A stretch of DNA of 64,000 bases from JBOFIQ01 sp051654905 (GCA_051654905.1 JBOFYY010000159.1:62001-126000), one strand, 5' to 3'. Positions 51,819 through 61,971 are shown, counted from the stretch's first letter. Numbers and translations: made by a program. Notes: a model not told the origin generated them from the sequence alone.

Positions 51819-54092
51819 TCACGGTGTTGCAAAAGCCTTAGCTAGGCGTAACCCATCAGCTTTATCAAGATATTGGTTAGCGTTACCGCATTTAGGAGAA
51901 ACAATGCAGGCCGGGCAACCAGCTTCACAAGGACAATTTGTAAGACGTTCCGCTGTGGCTGTTAGCCATTTGTCAGCTTGTTCGAAGCCAGCTTCAGCGA
52001 AACCAGCCCCTCCCGGATGGGCGTCGTGAACAAAAATGGTGCATTCATTGGTATCTGGGTGGAAGACAGTTGAAAGACCTCCAACATCCCAACGGTCACA
52101 TGATGCAAAAGCTGAGAGGAGACCAATAGCGGTATGTTCTTGAGCGTGAGCAGCAGCACCTAATGCGGCACCTTCTAGTTGTAACGATCGGCATACTTGA
52201 GCTGGTAGCACCCACCATACAGATTGAGTTTGATAAGTCTGTGCAGGCAAGGTGAGCGGAGTTTCGTCCCATACGTCCTGTGAAATGTCGTCTCGTCGTA
52301 AATAGTGGGTTACCTGATTGCGGATCTCGACGTCTCCAAAACAGATATATCCAGCCCCAAGCGGTCGTCGCTGCTGTTCAGCCACGATAGTGACCTCAGA
52401 TAAACCTTGTGCCTGGGTCCAATAGGCGGGTTGGCAAGGAGAGACTAGTGCCTCCCCAGCGTCAAAATCGAGTGAAAGAACGAGCCATTGTTCACCTTGG
52501 TGAAGATAAATTGCTCCCGGAAAAACAGTACGGTCAGCAGCGGTGCGATCAACTTCACCGAGAACTCGCCCAGTTGTTTTCTCGACGATATAAATACCAC
52601 GACCGCCCGAGGACCTAATATCGATGGAATCGACTGCCCGTTCCGGTCTAGCCCAGAACCAACCATTAGGCCGTTTCCGAAGCAGGTTTACAGCTACAAG
52701 TCGATCAGCAAGAGCAGTCATTGCAGCACCAAAAAACTCGGTATCTGCTGGGAGAAGTGCAGATTCTTGGGCGGCAGCACAAAGATGGGGGCCAAGGATA
52801 TTAGGGTTATCTGGGTGCAGAATAGTTCGCTCGACCGGGTGGTCAAAAAGTAGTTCTGGATGTTGAAAAAGATACGCATCTAACGGATCTGGTTTTGCTA
52901 AAACTATGGCAAGAGAATCTTGATTAGCTCTACCAGCACGTCCGATCTGCTGCCATAAAGCAGATAATGTTCCGGGAAATCCCGCCACAATAACTGCGTC
53001 CATGCCAGCAATATCGACACCCAGTTCTAAAGCATTCGTCGCAGCAACACCAGCAAGATGGCCAGACTGTAGCTGTGCTTCAATTGCTCGTCGATCATGA
53101 GCAAGATACCCAGCGCGATAAGCTGCTACCTTTGCGGTTGTAGTTACTTGGCTTTGTGCGGTAACTGCAATGCGTTCTGCCATATGTCGGCTAGGAACAA
53201 AGGTGATCGTTTGCATTCCCTCATCAACGCAACGAGCCATCAGCAATGAAGCATCGCAAAAGTGTGATTCCTGTGGCTGCCACAACACGGTTGTGCGGCT
53301 ACCGTGGCGAGAAAAGTCTTGATCGACCACAGTAATATCGGTCGGATCAACTCCAATGAGTGCCGACATTGCTTCGGCAGTATTAGTGGAAGTTGCTGAA
53401 GCACAAATGAAAATCGGATTAGCCCCATAGTGACGGCATAGGCGTCGCAATCGCCGAAGCACCGCAGAAACATGAGAGCCAAAAACTCCCTTATAACGGT
53501 GAGATTCATCGACTACGACGTAACGTAGCGACTGTAAAAATCCTGCCCAGCGCGAATGCGAAGGTAGTACCGAAGCGTGGAGCATATCGGGATTAGTTAG
53601 TACCCAAGTAGCAGTTTCGCGCGCGAAACGTCGCTCAGACTCGTCAGAATCACCGTCTAGAGCAGTAACTTTCCAAGAAGGAATCCCGAGGTCTTGTGCT
53701 ACTCGAAGCTGGTCATGGGCAAGAGCTTTGGTAGGGGATAAGTAGAGCGCGGTGTGTTGGCGTTGTGGCAGCATTAAACGAGAACGTAAAGAGGTGGTTT
53801 CGACTCCAACACTTGCGTCAACGCCACCGTAAGTTGCCGCTAAAACCGGCATTAAATAAGCCAAAGATTTACCAGAAGCAGTGCCGGTGGCAATCGCGAC
53901 ATGGCGGCCAGAGTAAGCAGCTTCAGCGACAGTGCGTTGATGTTTCCATGGGGAGCTGATGCCAGTTTCTTGTAAAGATTCCTTGATGGCGGCAGGAAGC
54001 CAGCTAGGCCAACTGTCGCGTTCGCCGGGAGTTGCTGGTTGCACATGGACATGACGTACCTGTTCGGCATCGCATAGCCATGAAGGAATCAT
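51819..54092 (-). CDS. DEAD/DEAH-box helicase with C-terminal DUF1998 domain
   Basis: A 757-residue superfamily 2 helicase. Walker A is IATGTASGKSLAYL, motif II VVDESHRYKG (DESH), motif III ICASAT, and motif VI QQIGRAGRANQDS. The DUF1998 region ends with a Cys cluster CPCEAGCPAC and PKCGNANQYL, likely binding zinc or a metal cluster. Homologues (Rv3649, MrfA-type) unwind DNA and MrfA of Bacillus acts in mitomycin repair. The ATG at 54092 is preferred over a TTG at 54122; both lack a strong ribosome binding site. Synteny next to the tad genes is conserved in actinobacteria. Confidence 0.9.
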   Translation of the reverse strand: MIPSWLCDAEQVRHVHVQPATPGERDSWPSWLPAAIKESLQETGISSPWKHQRTVAEAAYSGRHVAIATGTASGKSLAYLMPVLAATYGGVDASVGVETTSLRSRLMLPQRQHTALYLSPTKALAHDQLRVAQDLGIPSWKVTALDGDSDESERRFARETATWVLTNPDMLHASVLPSHSRWAGFLQSLRYVVVDESHRYKGVFGSHVSAVLRRLRRLCRHYGANPIFICASATSTNTAEAMSALIGVDPTDITVVDQDFSRHGSRTTVLWQPQESHFCDASLLMARCVDEGMQTITFVPSRHMAERIAVTAQSQVTTTAKVAAYRAGYLAHDRRAIEAQLQSGHLAGVAATNALELGVDIAGMDAVIVAGFPGTLSALWQQIGRAGRANQDSLAIVLAKPDPLDAYLFQHPELLFDHPVERTILHPDNPNILGPHLCAAAQESALLPADTEFFGAAMTALADRLVAVNLLRKRPNGWFWARPERAVDSIDIRSSGGRGIYIVEKTTGRVLGEVDRTAADRTVFPGAIYLHQGEQWLVLSLDFDAGEALVSPCQPAYWTQAQGLSEVTIVAEQQRRPLGAGYICFGDVEIRNQVTHYLRRDDISQDVWDETPLTLPAQTYQTQSVWWVLPAQVCRSLQLEGAALGAAAHAQEHTAIGLLSAFASCDRWDVGGLSTVFHPDTNECTIFVHDAHPGGAGFAEAGFEQADKWLTATAERLTNCPCEAGCPACIVSPKCGNANQYLDKADGLRLAKAFATP

Positions 54093-54180
54093 GAGTATTA
54101 GCTTGTCATGAGAGTCTGACAAAACAGATATTGCAGACAGATTCGTATGAAAATATTAGAAAGCACGTAGGCTGGTCATT

Positions 54181-55653
54181 ATGATTGATGCTGTCGCGTT
54201 ACGTAAACGTCTCCTTGCTGCCGATTATACCTTTGAAGCAGTAGCAGCAGCTTTGGGAGAACACGGGCAGCTAGGTTTAGCGCGCAACCAAACTATGCCT
54301 GCGCAAATAGCATTGGCTGGCCGCGACGATGCGGTCGCTATACTTATTCGACTTTTTATTTTGCAACTCGGACAACCTGCAAATAGCGTCACAGAAATTT
54401 TAGGAGAACAGCCAGAAATCATTGAGATTCGTGGGCAGCAAGCCTATGCGCTCATCGATATTCGTCCCTATGGCAGCCCCGACGATGATGCAACTGGGTG
54501 GGTGGTTTCAGATCTGATGCCTGGTCTTAATGGAGTTACAACACCGACTCGTCCCGACTACGTATTAGGGGTAAGTCCGGCTTCGCAAACTTTGACTGAA
54601 ATGACGATTCGACGTCCAGTAACTGCGGCCTTGGATTTAGGTACAGGTTGCGGTGTGCAGTCACTACATTTAGCTCATCACGCTCAGCGGATTGTCGCTA
54701 CAGATTTGAACCCGCGGGCTGTCGAATTGGCGCGGCTCACATTTGCGCTTAACCAGCAAGATATTGAAATAGTTGAGGGTTCGCTTTTTGAGCCGGTAGC
54801 AGACCAAAAATTTGATCTGATCGTTTCTAATCCGCCTTACGTCATGAGCCCGCCACGAATAGTAGGTGAAAAACTTACTTATCGGGAAGGGGGATTGGTT
54901 GCCGATGAGCTAGTACGTCGAGTGGTAGTTGAGGGCGTAGATCATCTTGCTCCTGGTGGGGTGGTGCAGGTGCTTGCTAACTGGGTGGCAGCAGCTGAAG
55001 GTGCTGCTGCTGGCGAACGGATTGTGGGCTGGCTTGGTGACCGTGATGATATTGACATTGTGGTCATGGAGCGAGAACGGCTAGATAAATTCGCTTATGT
55101 TGAAATGTGGTTAACTGACGCGGGGTTGGCTGGAGATTCAGCATGGGAGAGTCGATACCAAGAATGGTTATCGTATTTTGATGATTTAGATATTGCTGAA
55201 GTATCGATGGGGTGGATCGTTGTACGTCGTCGTCGAGAGCAAGATCTTGGGGAACGCTATGTTCGAGTAGAACAGTGGTCGCACGCAGTATCACAGCCAG
55301 TCGGAGATGCTTTTATGCGAGATCTCGACGGCATTGAACGTTCTCGGGCGCTTTCGGACACGGAGCTACTAGCGGCGAATCTAGCCTTGCGAGAACACAT
55401 TCAAGAAGAACGCTACGGTGTGCCAGGGGCAGCCGATCCAGCATCTATTGTGTTGCGACAGCAGTCTGGATTCTGTCGCGGATATTTATGCACGACGCAG
55501 TTAGCGGCTGTCTTAGGTGCTTGCGATGGTGAGTTGTCGTTGGGGACGATTGTTGACGTCGTCGCGCAAATTACTGAGGTTGACGTCGATGAACTACGTC
55601 GTGAGGTGCTTTGTGAGGTGCGAGAGCTCATGCAGCAAGGGTGGTTTTGCTGA
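54181..55653 (+). CDS. SAM-dependent methyltransferase with NPPY motif (HemK/PrmC-like)
   Basis: A 490-residue protein: an N-terminal domain of about 150 residues of the DUF7059 type, then a methyltransferase with motif I ALDLGTGCGVQSLHLA, motif II ATDLNPRAVE and catalytic SNPPYVMSPPR, and a C-terminal winged-helix-like region. NPPY implies methylation of an amide or amino nitrogen, in a protein (as PrmC) or nucleic acid. The target is unknown. It lies alone between the divergent helicase gene and topA. Confidence 0.85.
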   Translation: MIDAVALRKRLLAADYTFEAVAAALGEHGQLGLARNQTMPAQIALAGRDDAVAILIRLFILQLGQPANSVTEILGEQPEIIEIRGQQAYALIDIRPYGSPDDDATGWVVSDLMPGLNGVTTPTRPDYVLGVSPASQTLTEMTIRRPVTAALDLGTGCGVQSLHLAHHAQRIVATDLNPRAVELARLTFALNQQDIEIVEGSLFEPVADQKFDLIVSNPPYVMSPPRIVGEKLTYREGGLVADELVRRVVVEGVDHLAPGGVVQVLANWVAAAEGAAAGERIVGWLGDRDDIDIVVMERERLDKFAYVEMWLTDAGLAGDSAWESRYQEWLSYFDDLDIAEVSMGWIVVRRRREQDLGERYVRVEQWSHAVSQPVGDAFMRDLDGIERSRALSDTELLAANLALREHIQEERYGVPGAADPASIVLRQQSGFCRGYLCTTQLAAVLGACDGELSLGTIVDVVAQITEVDVDELRREVLCEVRELMQQGWFC

Positions 55654-55695
55654 GTATATTTTCGTCAGCTCCTATCTGTAGCACAGCAAACGCTG

Positions 55696-55765
55696 CCAGT
55701 TGCCGGGGTTTCCTACAGTTGCCTCGACAATAAACAGGGCAATTGTAAAAGGTTAGGGCAACTGG
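55696..55765. repeat. Nested CAGTTGCC inverted repeats upstream of topA
   Basis: CCAGTTGCC (55696-55704) and CAGTTGCC (55716-55723) face GGCAATTG (55738-55745) and GGCAACTGG (55757-55765). The four words are arranged as two nested inverted repeats and could form an extended hairpin or cruciform, about 115 bp before the topA start. No small gene was found in this 226-bp gap. Confidence 0.55.
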
Positions 55766-55879
55766 AGCAGATCGGAACTTGCTGATGAAATTAAGTAGAG
55801 GCGTGCCTGTCGTAAGCGTCGCCATTTTGGCTCGGTGCGATATGCTCATCGCGAACCACCCGCTACAGAGAGTTGTACT

Positions 55880-58585
55880 GTGACTGCCCTCGTGATCGTC
55901 GAGTCGCCCACCAAGGCCACCAAAATCGCTAGCTTCTTAGGCGATGGCTACATTGTGGAGTCATCGCGGGGTCACGTTCGTGACCTTCCAACTGGTGCTA
56001 GTGATGTTCCAGCGAAATACAAAGGTGAGCCGTGGGCGCGTACCGGCATCGACGTAGATCACGACTTTGCTCCGCTTTATGTTGTTAGCGCCGATAAAAA
56101 GAGCACTATTCGGGATTTGAAAGCCAAACTTAAAGGCGTCGATGAACTTTATCTGGCAACGGACGAGGACCGCGAAGGGGAAGCTATCGCTTGGCACCTT
56201 TTGCAGGAACTCAAACCAAAAATCCCCGTCAAGCGGATGGTTTTCCATGAGATTACGCCGCAAGCAATCACGGAAGCAGTCACTAATCCGCGTGATCTCG
56301 ACACGGATTTAGTCGACGCCCAAGAGACTCGACGTATTCTTGACCGACTTTACGGATATGAAGTCAGCCCAGTGCTGTGGAAAAAAGTTATGCCGCGACT
56401 GTCGGCAGGACGAGTCCAGTCTGTGGCGACGCGGCTTGTAGTTGATCGCGAAAAGGAACGCATGGCGTTCCGGGCAGCAAATTACGCCGATATTATGGCA
56501 ACTCTTGACGCTGGACAGGGGGCAGAACCTCCTACTTTTGATACAAAAATTGTGTCAGTCGATGGCAAAAAAGTTGCGGGCGGAAAAGACTTTGACGCCA
56601 CTGGGTCACTCGTCGGCAAGAATGTTGTGCAGTTGGACGAGGCGACAGCTCAACAGCTAGCAGCAGCCTTGGAAAAGGCGGCGTTTACGGTAGCCAGCGT
56701 CGATACTAAACCGTTTACTCGTCGCCCGTATGCACCATTTCGTACCACTACCTTGCAGCAGGAAGCTGGTCGAAAACTAGGATTCTCTGCGCAGCGAACC
56801 ATGAGTGTGGCACAGGATCTATACGAGCGTGGTTTCATCACCTATATGCGTACCGATTCGGTGACGTTATCAGCGACAGCTATTAACGCTTCCCGTCACG
56901 CAGTGCGCGAACTATTTGGCGATAAATACCTACCGGCCAAACCCCGGGTCTACACCTCAAAGGTGAAGAATGCTCAGGAAGCCCACGAAGCTATTCGTCC
57001 AGCTGGTGATGTCTTTAAATCTCCTAGCTCTACCGGGCTGACCGGAGACCACGCACGACTATACGAGCTGATTTGGATGCGTACGATGGCATCGCAAATG
57101 GCTGACGCTGAGGGGCTAACGGTCACCGCACGCCTCGACGTAGCAACTGAAGCTACTCCGCAGCAAGAGCCGCAGCAGTGTGTTTTCTCCGCATCAGGTT
57201 CTACGATCACTTTCCCCGGTTTCTTGAAAGCCTACGTCGAAAGTCTCGATGAGTCCGATGAGGAAGAGGCCAGCACTCGTATTCCCCGGCTTGTCGATGG
57301 ACAGCAGTTGACTGCATTGCAGGTGAATGCAGTAGCCCATGCTACGAAGCCGCCAGCTCGCTACACGGAGCCATCGTTGGTGGCTAAGTTGGAAGAATTG
57401 GAGATCGGTCGCCCGTCTACTTATGCGTCGATTATCCGTACTATCACTTCGCGCGATTACGTTTTCAAAAAAGGTTCAGCGCTAGTTCCGACGTGGTTAG
57501 CTTTTGCGGTGACTCGACTATTAGTGGAACATTTTTCGTCATTAGTGGATTACCGATTCACCGCTGAAATGGAAGATATTCTCGACGAGATCGCTGCTGG
57601 TAATGCTGACCGAGTAGCAACTCTGAAAGATTTTTATTTCGGTAAAGGTGATAGCGCTGAAGGCCTAAAACGCGCTGTCGAAGATCTTGGCGATATTGAT
57701 GCCAGAGAGTTATCGACATTTGTGCTGAATCCGGCCGCGGCAGCACAAGAGCAGGTTTCGGTACGAGTTGGACGCTACGGTACTTATGTAGAAGATGCTG
57801 CGGAAAATCGTGCCAATGTCGATGATCAGTTGCCGCCAGATGAGCTGACTTTAGAGAAATCCCGGGAACTATTAGCAAACCCGATGGGTGAGGAGCGAGA
57901 GCTGGGTGTTGATCCTACCTCCGGTCTGATGGTGGTAGCTAAGGCTGGTCGATTCGGGCCTTATGTGACTGAGGTATTACCAGAAGGGGCTAAAGGTAAG
58001 CCGCGAACTGGCTCACTTTTCGCGTCGATGGATGTGCAAACTGTAACTTTGGAAGAAGCTGGGAAGCTGCTGTCGCTGCCGCGTATCGTCGGAACTGATG
58101 CTGACGGGGTAGAGATTACTGCCCAAAATGGCCGCTACGGTCCGTATCTCAAAAAGGGTACTGATTCGCGATCATTGACTAGCGAAGATCAGATTTTCTC
58201 GGTGACGTTGGAAGAAGCCCAAGCTATTTACTCGCAGCCTAAGCAGCGGGGGCGTGCGGCCGCTAAACCGCCGTTACGTGAGTTTGGTGCAGATCCGCAT
58301 TCGGGGCGTCCAATCGTACTGAAAGAGGGTCGTTTTGGGGCTTACGTAACCGATGGTGAATACAATGCGACGCTTCGTCGCGACGACGATCCTACGACGA
58401 TGACTGCCGAACGAGCAGCAGATTTGTTGGCAGAAAAACGGGCGAAAGGCCCAGCTAAGAAGCCAGCTGCCAAGAAACCGGCGGCAAAGAAAACTGTGGC
58501 TAAGAAGCCAGCTGCCAAAAAGCCTGCCGTTAAGACAACAACAAAAACAACTGTAAAGAAGACCACCGCGAAGAAAACGACCTAA
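55880..58585 (+). CDS. topA: DNA topoisomerase I
   Basis: A 901-residue type IA topoisomerase. The Toprim domain begins at VIVESPTKATKIASFLG and has ATDEDREGEAIAWHL; the active-site Tyr322 is in GFITYMRTDS. After the core (to about 600) come repeated C-terminal domains with GRFGPYV/GRYGPYLKKG, and a tail of KKPAAK-type repeats typical of actinobacterial TopA, which bind DNA in place of zinc ribbons. It relaxes negative supercoils. The GTG at 55880 is set by homology to the Toprim start. Confidence 0.95.
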   Translation: MTALVIVESPTKATKIASFLGDGYIVESSRGHVRDLPTGASDVPAKYKGEPWARTGIDVDHDFAPLYVVSADKKSTIRDLKAKLKGVDELYLATDEDREGEAIAWHLLQELKPKIPVKRMVFHEITPQAITEAVTNPRDLDTDLVDAQETRRILDRLYGYEVSPVLWKKVMPRLSAGRVQSVATRLVVDREKERMAFRAANYADIMATLDAGQGAEPPTFDTKIVSVDGKKVAGGKDFDATGSLVGKNVVQLDEATAQQLAAALEKAAFTVASVDTKPFTRRPYAPFRTTTLQQEAGRKLGFSAQRTMSVAQDLYERGFITYMRTDSVTLSATAINASRHAVRELFGDKYLPAKPRVYTSKVKNAQEAHEAIRPAGDVFKSPSSTGLTGDHARLYELIWMRTMASQMADAEGLTVTARLDVATEATPQQEPQQCVFSASGSTITFPGFLKAYVESLDESDEEEASTRIPRLVDGQQLTALQVNAVAHATKPPARYTEPSLVAKLEELEIGRPSTYASIIRTITSRDYVFKKGSALVPTWLAFAVTRLLVEHFSSLVDYRFTAEMEDILDEIAAGNADRVATLKDFYFGKGDSAEGLKRAVEDLGDIDARELSTFVLNPAAAAQEQVSVRVGRYGTYVEDAAENRANVDDQLPPDELTLEKSRELLANPMGEERELGVDPTSGLMVVAKAGRFGPYVTEVLPEGAKGKPRTGSLFASMDVQTVTLEEAGKLLSLPRIVGTDADGVEITAQNGRYGPYLKKGTDSRSLTSEDQIFSVTLEEAQAIYSQPKQRGRAAAKPPLREFGADPHSGRPIVLKEGRFGAYVTDGEYNATLRRDDDPTTMTAERAADLLAEKRAKGPAKKPAAKKPAAKKTVAKKPAAKKPAVKTTTKTTVKKTTAKKTT

Positions 58586-58603
58586 CCAGCACAGGAGCTT
58601 TTA

Positions 58604-59962
58604 ATGACCACTGATGTGCGACGCTACGACCTTCCTTATGGGGCGCTAGTTCCAGCAATTGTTAATGATGAGGTAGGTATTAATCGCATTGTCGCTCGTG
58701 GTGATGCGGACTCATACCGAATGGAAGTGACGCTGCTGGATGCACCAGACCATCGGTTAGTGCGGGCTGGAGTGGTGTTAGCGCACCGGGTTTTTGAAGG
58801 CGTAGGAGAGTGGTATCTAGCAGCTCCTGGTTGGCAGCCCTATTTGCCGGTAGAAGCAGTAGAGTCAGTAGGGGAGGATCTTCCTACTACTTTCGCGGCA
58901 CTTGTGGAGCCATTTCGACGCGGTGCGGCATTAGGTCCGGCGGCGGGAATGAGTTGTCAGCGTACTGAATACGGTATTCGGGGTCATGATGATGCAGTGA
59001 TTGCGTTGCTGCGGGACGAATTGGTTACCGTAACTCGTAGTGGGTTGACGACCGCGCGCTATCGAGAAGTTACCGTGACTCGAATCACTGGAAATGATGA
59101 ACAGATGGCGTGGATCACGGAGGCGCTATCGCTTATTGGTGGTGCTGAAGTATCAGAGTTCCCCAGTTTTGTGAGACGGCTAGGCGCACCAGCAACCGGG
59201 TTATCAGATTTGCCAGTGAAACGTCGCGGGCAGGGTGACGACACTTTAGAGTCTTATGTTCAATCAGTGTTAGGCAGACATTTACGGTCGCTAATTAAAG
59301 CTGATCTAGCGTTACGTAGCGGGCACAAAAAGAACATTAAAGATCTAAAGAAAGCCTTGGAGCGGTTACGGCGTGATCTATGGGGGCTACACCCAGTTCT
59401 CGACCAAGAGTGGCAAACCGATTTAGTAGCAGATATTGATTTGTTGCGGGCTGTTGATGAAAATGATGACCCAGCTCGGGTGCGAGCTGAGATTTATAGT
59501 TCAGTACTGGAGCGGTTAGTTCAAGCTACGCGGGCACCTCGCTTGGGGCCGTTAGCGCGGGATCGTGCCGATGAGGTCTTAGCTCAATCGCTGCGGGATT
59601 CGTTGCGGTTTTTCTTAGAGTGTGGCGCCAAACTTGGTAGCGGAGATGATCAAGCTTGGGTGGCGGCATTGTCGTCAGCTCGAAATGCGCGCGCTGTCGC
59701 TGAAGTGTGTGCTCCTTTGTTGGGGAAGAAAGCAGATCGTGCAGTAGAGCGTATGACCCAGATTGTGCATGAATTGGAATGGTCTATGCAGGTTTCTACT
59801 GCAGAGCCAATTGCTGATATTGAGGGATTGGATCCGTTGGCGGCATTCCGGTTGGGGCGCTCGTATGAACGTGACGTGTTGGTACAGCAGGCGGTACGGG
59901 AAGATTTCATCGATCATTGGGAACGTCACGCGCGTAAGGTAGCAAGATTGGTGGCGCAGTGA
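58604..59962 (+). CDS. CYTH/CHAD-domain protein (degenerate)
   Basis: A 452-residue soluble protein. Residues 1-205 look like a CYTH beta-barrel with SYRMEVTLLDAPDHRLVRAG, and residues 215-450 like a helical CHAD domain with IKDLKKALERLRRDLWGLHP, VAALSSARNARAVAEVCAPL and FRLGRSYERDV. CYTH proteins hydrolyse triphosphates and CHAD domains bind polyphosphate, but the usual CHAD His-x-x-Arg (VHQxRV) is not evident, and the CYTH ExExK is incomplete, so activity is uncertain. It sits between topA and tmk, where mycobacteria and corynebacteria have an adenylate cyclase. Confidence 0.65.
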   Translation: MTTDVRRYDLPYGALVPAIVNDEVGINRIVARGDADSYRMEVTLLDAPDHRLVRAGVVLAHRVFEGVGEWYLAAPGWQPYLPVEAVESVGEDLPTTFAALVEPFRRGAALGPAAGMSCQRTEYGIRGHDDAVIALLRDELVTVTRSGLTTARYREVTVTRITGNDEQMAWITEALSLIGGAEVSEFPSFVRRLGAPATGLSDLPVKRRGQGDDTLESYVQSVLGRHLRSLIKADLALRSGHKKNIKDLKKALERLRRDLWGLHPVLDQEWQTDLVADIDLLRAVDENDDPARVRAEIYSSVLERLVQATRAPRLGPLARDRADEVLAQSLRDSLRFFLECGAKLGSGDDQAWVAALSSARNARAVAEVCAPLLGKKADRAVERMTQIVHELEWSMQVSTAEPIADIEGLDPLAAFRLGRSYERDVLVQQAVREDFIDHWERHARKVARLVAQ

Positions 59963-60582
59963 CTTCCGGGCTATTTATTGTTTTTGAAGGCGGTGATGGT
60001 GCCGGAAAAACTACGCAAGCAGAGTTATTAGCTAATTTCTTGCAAGAGCGTGGTGAGACAGTTGTGATGACTCGTCAACCAGGTGGTACTGGTACAGGTA
60101 CAAAGATCCGCCAGATTGTGTTGGCGGCGCCGGGGGGAGAGCCATTGTCGCCGCGGGCAGAGTTCTTGCTGTTTGCAGCCGATAAGGCGCAGCATGTTGC
60201 TGAGTTGGTACGTCCAGCTTTGGGTCGTGGTGAGGTTGTAGTGTGTGATCGTTACACCGACTCATCGTTGGCATATCAAGGTGCTGGACGAGTGTTATCG
60301 GTTGCTGAGTTGGCAGAACTTTTGGAATGGGCGACAGATGCTTTGGTGCCAGATCTGACGGTGCTTCTCGACGTCGCCCCAGAAGCTAGCGTCGTAGCTA
60401 AAGAAGGCAAAGATCGTATCGAGATCGAAGGTGTCGAGTTTCACGAACGGGTAAGGCAAGGATTTTTGACGTTAGCGCGACGTCACCCGTCGCGTTATCT
60501 GGTTTTGAATGCTCGAGATTCGCGGGATCAGATTGCTGACGCCGTCGCGGCACGTGTCGAAAAGTTGCTTTGTGCAGAATAA
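59959..60582 (+). CDS. tmk: Thymidylate kinase
   Basis: A 207-residue kinase: P-loop FEGGDGAGKTTQAE (8-21), DRYTDSSLAYQGAGR and the LID-like segment around KEGKDRIEIEG. It makes dTDP from dTMP. The GTG start overlaps the previous stop as GTGA. A strong terminator follows. Confidence 0.95.
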   Translation: MTSGLFIVFEGGDGAGKTTQAELLANFLQERGETVVMTRQPGGTGTGTKIRQIVLAAPGGEPLSPRAEFLLFAADKAQHVAELVRPALGRGEVVVCDRYTDSSLAYQGAGRVLSVAELAELLEWATDALVPDLTVLLDVAPEASVVAKEGKDRIEIEGVEFHERVRQGFLTLARRHPSRYLVLNARDSRDQIADAVAARVEKLLCAE

Positions 60583-60591
60583 GTTTTAGAG

Positions 60592-60635
60592 CAGGTTTTG
60601 CACGCTAAGTACGGCAGATTAGCGTGCAAAACCTG
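60592..60635 (+). terminator. Terminator after tmk
   Basis: CAGGTTTTGCACGCTA (60592-60607) pairs perfectly over 16 bp with TAGCGTGCAAAACCTG (60620-60635). An A/T-rich stretch follows. Confidence 0.8.
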
Positions 60636-60710
60636 TATATAAACAAAAGTTGTACATAGCTGTTGTGTAGCGGCAGTAAATTGTCGGTGCGAGCCTCTAA
60701 GGTGGTGTAT

Positions 60711-61889
60711 GTGGATCAAGGTGTATGGGGCGAGCTTGTCGGACAGTCGTCAGCGGTAGCGACGCTACGTCGTGCGGTGGCGGGAGAATCTCATGCCATG
60801 ACACATGCGTGGTTATTGTGCGGCCCGCCAGGATCAGGTCGTTCTAATGCGGCACGAGCTTTTGCAGCAGCGCTTCAATGTCACGACGGTGGCTGCGGTG
60901 AGTGTCAAGATTGCCGTACGTCGTTGTCGGGGGCACATCCCGACGTAACGTTAATTCGTACCGAAAAAATATCAATTGGTGTCGATGAAATCCGCGAATT
61001 AGTACGACGGGCAGCAATGTCTCCAACAAAGGGTCGGCAGCAAGTGCTAGTCATCGAAGATGCTGACCGTATTACGGAACGAGGCGCGGACGCTCTACTT
61101 AAGGCTATCGAGGAACCAGCGCCTAAAACCGTGTGGCTACTGTGTGCGCCGACTCCTGATGATGTGATTGTGACGATTCGTTCAAGATGCCGGGCATTAC
61201 GGTTAGCGACGCCACAGGCAGCTGATGTGGCACAGCTACTTGTCGAACGCGATGGTATTTCCCCAGAAGCAGCCGGACACGCAGCCCGGGCGGCGCAAGG
61301 TCATATTGGGCGAGCCCGCAGGCTGGCTACTGATGACGCTGCTAGAACTCGCCGCTGGGAGATTTTGCAATTACCTAAAAAAATCACAGATGTTAGTTCT
61401 TGTCTACACGCTGCTGCAGGAGTGGTTGAGTTAGCTAAATCAGAAACTGAAGAGCAGGCAGCAAAAATTGAGGCTACCGAGAATGCAGAGTTTGAGCGAG
61501 CTCTTGGTTTTGGCACTAAGGGTGCACGTCCGAAACAAGCGGCTGCGGCTAAGAAAGATTTAGAAGAGCAGCAGAAAGCTCGTCGTACCCGATTACATCG
61601 GGACGCCATTGACCGGGTGTTAACCGAACTTACTGGGTACTACCGAGATATTTTGCTGCTTCAGACTAGTGTTCAAGAACGCGATAAATTAGCGGATCTA
61701 GTAATTAATAGCGAGGTACTTACACAGCTATGTGAGCAGGCTTCGCGTACTACTGCTGAGATGACAGTCAAGGCTATGGATGCGATTTTGGCATGTAGAA
61801 CCGCACTTGAAACGAATGTACCTCCGCTGCTTGCAGTAGAGGCATTAATGATGGAATTAGCTCAACAACAAGGCTATAGAAGAAAATAA
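60711..61889 (+). CDS. holB: DNA polymerase III subunit delta'
   Basis: A 392-residue clamp-loader subunit. The AAA+ part has a P-loop-like GPPGSGRS in which the essential Lys is Arg, as expected of a subunit that does not hydrolyse ATP; four Cys (CHDGGCGECQDC) form the zinc module, and VLVIEDADRITERGADALLK with TIRSRCRAL is the SRC region. A helical C-terminal domain has a charged insert. The GTG at 60711 is chosen because AAGGTGG is at ribosome-binding distance. It works with DnaX (22422-24602) in the clamp loader. Confidence 0.92.
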   Translation: MDQGVWGELVGQSSAVATLRRAVAGESHAMTHAWLLCGPPGSGRSNAARAFAAALQCHDGGCGECQDCRTSLSGAHPDVTLIRTEKISIGVDEIRELVRRAAMSPTKGRQQVLVIEDADRITERGADALLKAIEEPAPKTVWLLCAPTPDDVIVTIRSRCRALRLATPQAADVAQLLVERDGISPEAAGHAARAAQGHIGRARRLATDDAARTRRWEILQLPKKITDVSSCLHAAAGVVELAKSETEEQAAKIEATENAEFERALGFGTKGARPKQAAAAKKDLEEQQKARRTRLHRDAIDRVLTELTGYYRDILLLQTSVQERDKLADLVINSEVLTQLCEQASRTTAEMTVKAMDAILACRTALETNVPPLLAVEALMMELAQQQGYRRK

Positions 61890-61971
61890 TTGCGATAATG
61901 AAGTGTCGCTTCCTGCATTTTGTGACTTTCCCTGTGACACTGGAAACGATTGACTTCCCCTAGGAGGAACC

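Noticed and set aside
58440..58585. Lys/Ala/Pro-rich repeats at the end of topA as an independent repeat element
   Set aside because: They encode the normal basic tail of actinobacterial topoisomerase I.
60663..60710. Longer N-terminus of the delta' subunit from the first in-frame start
   Set aside because: It has no ribosome binding site and overlaps the AAGGTGG that serves the GTG at 60711; the family starts near VWGELVGQ.
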